From Panorpa germanica (Eukaryota; Arthropoda; Insecta; Mecoptera; Panorpidae): 64,000 bases of DNA. Positions within the stretch are counted from its first letter, which is position 1; the number at the start of each line of letters is the position of its first letter. The position numbers and the translations under genes were made by a program. The DNA lies in contig OY783212.1 of assembly GCA_963678705.1 (NCBI GenBank), forward strand, positions 1,674,001-1,738,000. The letters are read 5' to 3'. A model generated the notes under the pieces. It made no database searches, was not told where the DNA came from, and saw only the letters and a program-made list of their open reading frames with translations. Positions 60,280-64,000 of the stretch are shown piece after piece.

Positions 60280-61299
60280 CTGAAACAAAGACTCAACAGT
60301 AAAACATATGTTTAAAGGAACAATGTTTCGTTTTATCTCAACTTTAATTTTACTACTACTGAACCTTAACTAAACCGTCTATTTTAAAAGTATGGCTACT
60401 TTAATTGAAGTATAAAATGGAATTAAGTTATTGATAACACATTGACGGCCGCACATTTCATTTGTACTATTATTTTTATCAAAAACATATATCCATAAGA
60501 ATGACAGTAAGAGGTTATTGGTGATAGGATAGCTTTGGAAATAGGCCAACGTTAAATAAATAACAATTATTAGAATTCAAGGTTTCCTAGGTAACACAGG
60601 AGGTTTTTTTAATTTTACTATTAACGATTTCGACAACTAATCATTCAATATAATGGCTAGATACAGACACATATTCATAAAAGTACAATTATAATTATTC
60701 ATAAATTCATTTATCTATGTAAAATAATTGAATAATATTACTTCATTGGCACAGTGATATTTACAACCTTCACTTTCTTGAAGATGTTACGCTCAAATTT
60801 ATTCACTATTAACCTAATTTCAAAAAATTTGCAAAATATTATGAAAATATTAAGTTAATTGAATGAAATCTTTATAAACTTTATGGTATTTTATTATTCA
60901 ATTTATTTTAATAAAACACCGCAGAGTAATCGTACTTATCTGAAGAAGTAGGCCGCAGAAATTACCATATTCGTACCAAGAATTACCACTTTCTTTCTGC
61001 CGTGAATCGTGATGCAACTCCAGGTATAAGACATGCCGTGGTTAGGTGTGAGATTATGAAATGTCTAAAGACGGAATGACAAAACATCCGTAAATATAAA
61101 GTCTTGCTCTCGTTGAATTGTCGAGATTTGTTTGTGTCTATGTCTAGTGTTCGCGAATATCAGGGCAGGACAAACAATGGTGCATGTACTAATCAGGTTT
61201 AGTGCTTTAAGAGCAAAGAGTGCCTCTTTCAATTAGAGAGGATAATATCTTAAGCAGACATAAACAGTGCCACTGCTTATGAGAAATTTGTGACAACGG

Positions 61300-61530
61300 A
61301 TAGTGAAGAATAAAAACAAATATGGAAATGTATTTTGGAAATTGGAAGAAAATGGCTCAAAAGATTAGGAAGTTTAGAACGTAAGGACGGAAACACAACC
61401 GTTAAGAACATATTGGAAGAGAACCCAGACGGTGAAAGAGTAAGTAGAGAAGGACTTGAAGGGGATGGACGTGTTGAATTGGAAAAGGAATAGCGCCAGG
61501 ATAATGATGCTAACGACTCTTTATGCATTG
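61300..61530 (+). mobile_element. Purine-rich, possibly LINE-derived fragment
   Basis: One frame reads RKWLKRLGSLERKDGNTTVK and NILEENPDGERVSREGLEGD before stops. Its composition resembles LINE coding DNA, but I do not recognise a domain. Confidence 0.3.
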
Positions 61531-62824
61531 TCTCTTCACAAGAAAATGAGTTTGGATAATTAATTCATCAAAAAACACGGGAAGAGATAATGTGAAAGAA
61601 TAAAATATCAACTTGGTTCTTGCTTCTTAAAAGAAGAGCTTATTTGCTCCAATATCAAAAAGTTTGTATAGCGCTGATGCACATCGTACATTGTCATTTC
61701 GACATCCCGTCGTTGGTTACCGCATTGTTACGTCTACCTCTCTGTTTCGCGTCTATTATTATCTTCATTGTTGTACCACAGTTCTTGGTACTTAGAGTAA
61801 TAGTTGCAGGTCTACCGCATTTGTGTTTATTTTGAAATATCATGAAATGTTAATGCAGTCACGGTTTTGACTTTATTATTTATCAATTTCTAAACAACTC
61901 TTTGTTAGTTAACTTTTGCATTGTTGTACCACGTTTATAATGTGCAAATATTAAACTATGAATTGTGTTCCAACTTTGTGTAAACACATTATTATTTATT
62001 TAGTTGACGAATTTTAATTGCTCAAACAAAATAAACAAAATACCCAGTGCTGGATTTAATTTTAAGTAGCGAAAAGTCAGCATTTTGCGATTTGGTGCCT
62101 TTTCTCATTGACGAAAATTCAACTCTATCTAGTTAATTATACTATTTTTTATGTGTAAATTTTTATTCGTTCAAATTTTTCCCTCATATCGACAATTTTT
62201 AAAATCACTTTTGCAAAAAACGCCGAATTCAGTCACATTTACTACAATTAAGTGGTATTTACAATTAGTCTATACTCCACCTAGGTAGGAATCATGATAT
62301 TTATTTGCGAAAAGAAAACTTTGATTTGAATAGTTTTAATTATGAATTGTACAATAGTATTCATAAAAAAAATTTAAGAAAAACTCTGAAAACATAGAAA
62401 CCAAATCAAATACATTTAATGTATTATTAATTACATACAATGTTATAAACAATGAAATATTCTATAACGACAAATTACATTGCGCTGGCTCACGAACTGT
62501 TCGAGTATGCTGGCTATGTAATGCATACATCAACGACATTTTGAAAGTCACCGTGCATAACCATTCTTTGACCTTAGCAGCGCTTTGAGGACTGGACATT
62601 ATACTTGCAAATAAATTACGTGATTTAGAACAAAGGTAGCTTCTCTTCATTCCAGACGAATTACATTATGCAATAGATTTTATAATTAGACTAGTAAGAA
62701 GTAACACATTATTTAACTTTGGGCTTCTATATGACAATCGACGCAATAAAAACTGCTTTGCTTACAATTTGTTGATAAGCAAGAATATATTAAGAAAGCA
62801 TTATATTTCTCGTAAAAATTTTAG

Positions 62825-63160
62825 TAAGGAAGTAAGGAAGAAGTGGGTAAAGGGATAGGATACTCGGTGGGAGAAGAGAATCATGAAGGAATAGGTAAGG
62901 ATATCATGAAGGAATAGGAATGTCGGTTGAAATGATTGAAAGGAGAATGGAAGAGGGGAAAGAGGTGCAGGAATAATTGAGTGACAGAGGCATAGAGGTG
63001 AAGGAACAGAAGATATTTAAAAAATAGAAGAATCAAACCGGATTGAATGGTTGCAAGGCAGGAAAACGAAAAGAGAGGAAGCAGATATTGCGGGAATGAG
63101 GAGGAAAAGCTGTAACACATGAAAGGTAGGTGTAGAATGAAAGTGATAGAACTTAAAACT
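62825..63160 (+). mobile_element. Decayed LINE tail (copy J)
   Basis: Purine-rich; broken frames include ENEKRGSRYCGNEEEKL, aligning with the GNEEKGNRYW motif of copies A and C, followed by a knuckle-like region. Many stops. Confidence 0.45.
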
Positions 63161-64000
63161 TGAAGCTGGTTAATTAATTGGTTGATTGATTATATTATAG
63201 CTAAATATAATAATTATAGTTAAAGATGGCGGTAAGTTGAATGTGTAAAAGTAAGAAAATTCTAAAGAGATCTATAGCACTTTGTAGCTTTGTTATTAAT
63301 AAACAAACAAAGAAATAAACGCCACGTGTACTTTACTTCAGGTTGCGTTCAGCCGTAATGCCTGTTTGACAGTGACATTTACAATTTTATCAAAATGCGT
63401 TCATTTATCTACTAACATTAAATTTTGAGAGTCGTTCACATATAAACTGCGTGCTGATTCCAAAGTTCTAAAGATAAAACTAAAAACAAAAATAAAACAT
63501 TGGAAAATTTTATTTTTAAATTCCTCAATAGAGAAAAAAATAAATAAATAAAATAAAATGTCAAATTTTGATATAAAAAATATGATAATTTGAAGTTAAT
63601 TAGAATATTTGATTAAATAATTTCCTGCGGCACATTAACGGATGGGTATACCAGTAATAATGCCTTTGAACTTGACCAACAAATTTTAATTAATCTGTTA
63701 TAAAAAACAAGCTAATTAGTAAGAGTTAGGTTAACAGTGTACTTTTTTTAGTTTGATATAACAGTGTATGTACCCATTTTTTATTTAAATGAGTCACCTA
63801 CGTCATATTTACATAGCTTCACCATACATTTTCTTACGTTTCCGTAATTAATGACGGAATCAACGGAGAAAGTGTTTTTTTCTTCTACAAAACAATTAAA
63901 ACAACTCAGCTCAACATATAAGAGCTGATACAAGTTATGTCACCCAGGCTCCGAGGCTCCGAGGCGTGGAACAGAACGAACGCTTGTTCTCTTGGAGGTC

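Larger units (their letters stand above)
60280..64000. other. Upstream side of the takeout-like gene
   Basis: The missing first exon should lie on the minus strand here or beyond 64000. No start codon followed by a hydrophobic stretch and a phase-1 donor was found. Two purine-rich repeat fragments and a GC-richer 62-codon minus-strand frame (62462-62650, unrecognised) are the only features. Confidence 0.45.

Noticed and set aside
60940-61035. Candidate first exon of the takeout gene (minus strand, VVILGTNMVISAAYFF)
   Set aside because: It looks like a signal peptide, but no GT donor in the required phase follows; the frame ends at a stop.
62462-62650. 62-codon minus-strand frame as the takeout first exon
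   Set aside because: A GTGAGC donor in the right phase exists at 62490-62495, but the preceding MSLMYALHSQHTRTV is not a signal peptide.

Overview
This is a stretch of AT-rich nuclear DNA from an insect. The evidence is a multi-exon gene with GT-AG introns, a takeout/JHBP-family gene (a family essentially confined to arthropods), a tRNA-derived SINE, several non-LTR retrotransposon relics and hAT elements. There are no operons, ribosome binding sites or CRISPR arrays. The insect order cannot be fixed from the sequence alone.

Two protein-coding genes are supported, both on the minus strand. (1) 33973-47412 is an MFS transporter of the SLC18B1 (vesicular polyamine transporter-like) family. Ten coding exons were joined by matching splice sites and phases into one uninterrupted 465-residue reading frame; intron 1 is about 8.2 kb. 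(2) 58995-60279 is a secreted takeout/juvenile-hormone-binding-protein-like gene. Four exons encode 227 residues, from the N-terminal cysteine pair to the stop. The first exon, with start codon and signal peptide, was not found and may lie beyond the right edge. The two genes point the same way, are 11.6 kb apart, and show no sign of working together.

The left 33 kb holds no gene I can support. It carries a SINE (1282-1514), a cluster of 3'-end LINE fragments of one family (16.9-25.5 kb), a broken hAT transposase with recognisable ends (27502-28398), a foldback element (26.5 kb), a 540-bp element with terminal inverted repeats (29.07 kb), a short LINE insertion (30971-31233) and a larger foldback element with internal tandem repeats (31.6-32.4 kb). 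Two GC-richer patches (13.4-13.7 and 21.1-21.3 kb) are the only places where an unrecognised exon looks possible.

The transporter introns hold more insertions: two LINE tails in intron 8; a 174-bp hAT MITE with near-perfect arms, a second copy of the foldback family and a 42-bp tandem repeat in intron 9; a SINE fragment, a small MITE and several dispersed repeats in intron 1. The intergenic region 47.4-59.0 kb has a full-length SINE, LINE remnants and repeat copies shared with other parts of the window. It also has a hairpin next to a CRE palindrome at 57.0 kb.

I found no convincing new biological system. The most informative observations are the insertions whose target-site duplications can be read directly, because these fix element boundaries and relative ages.
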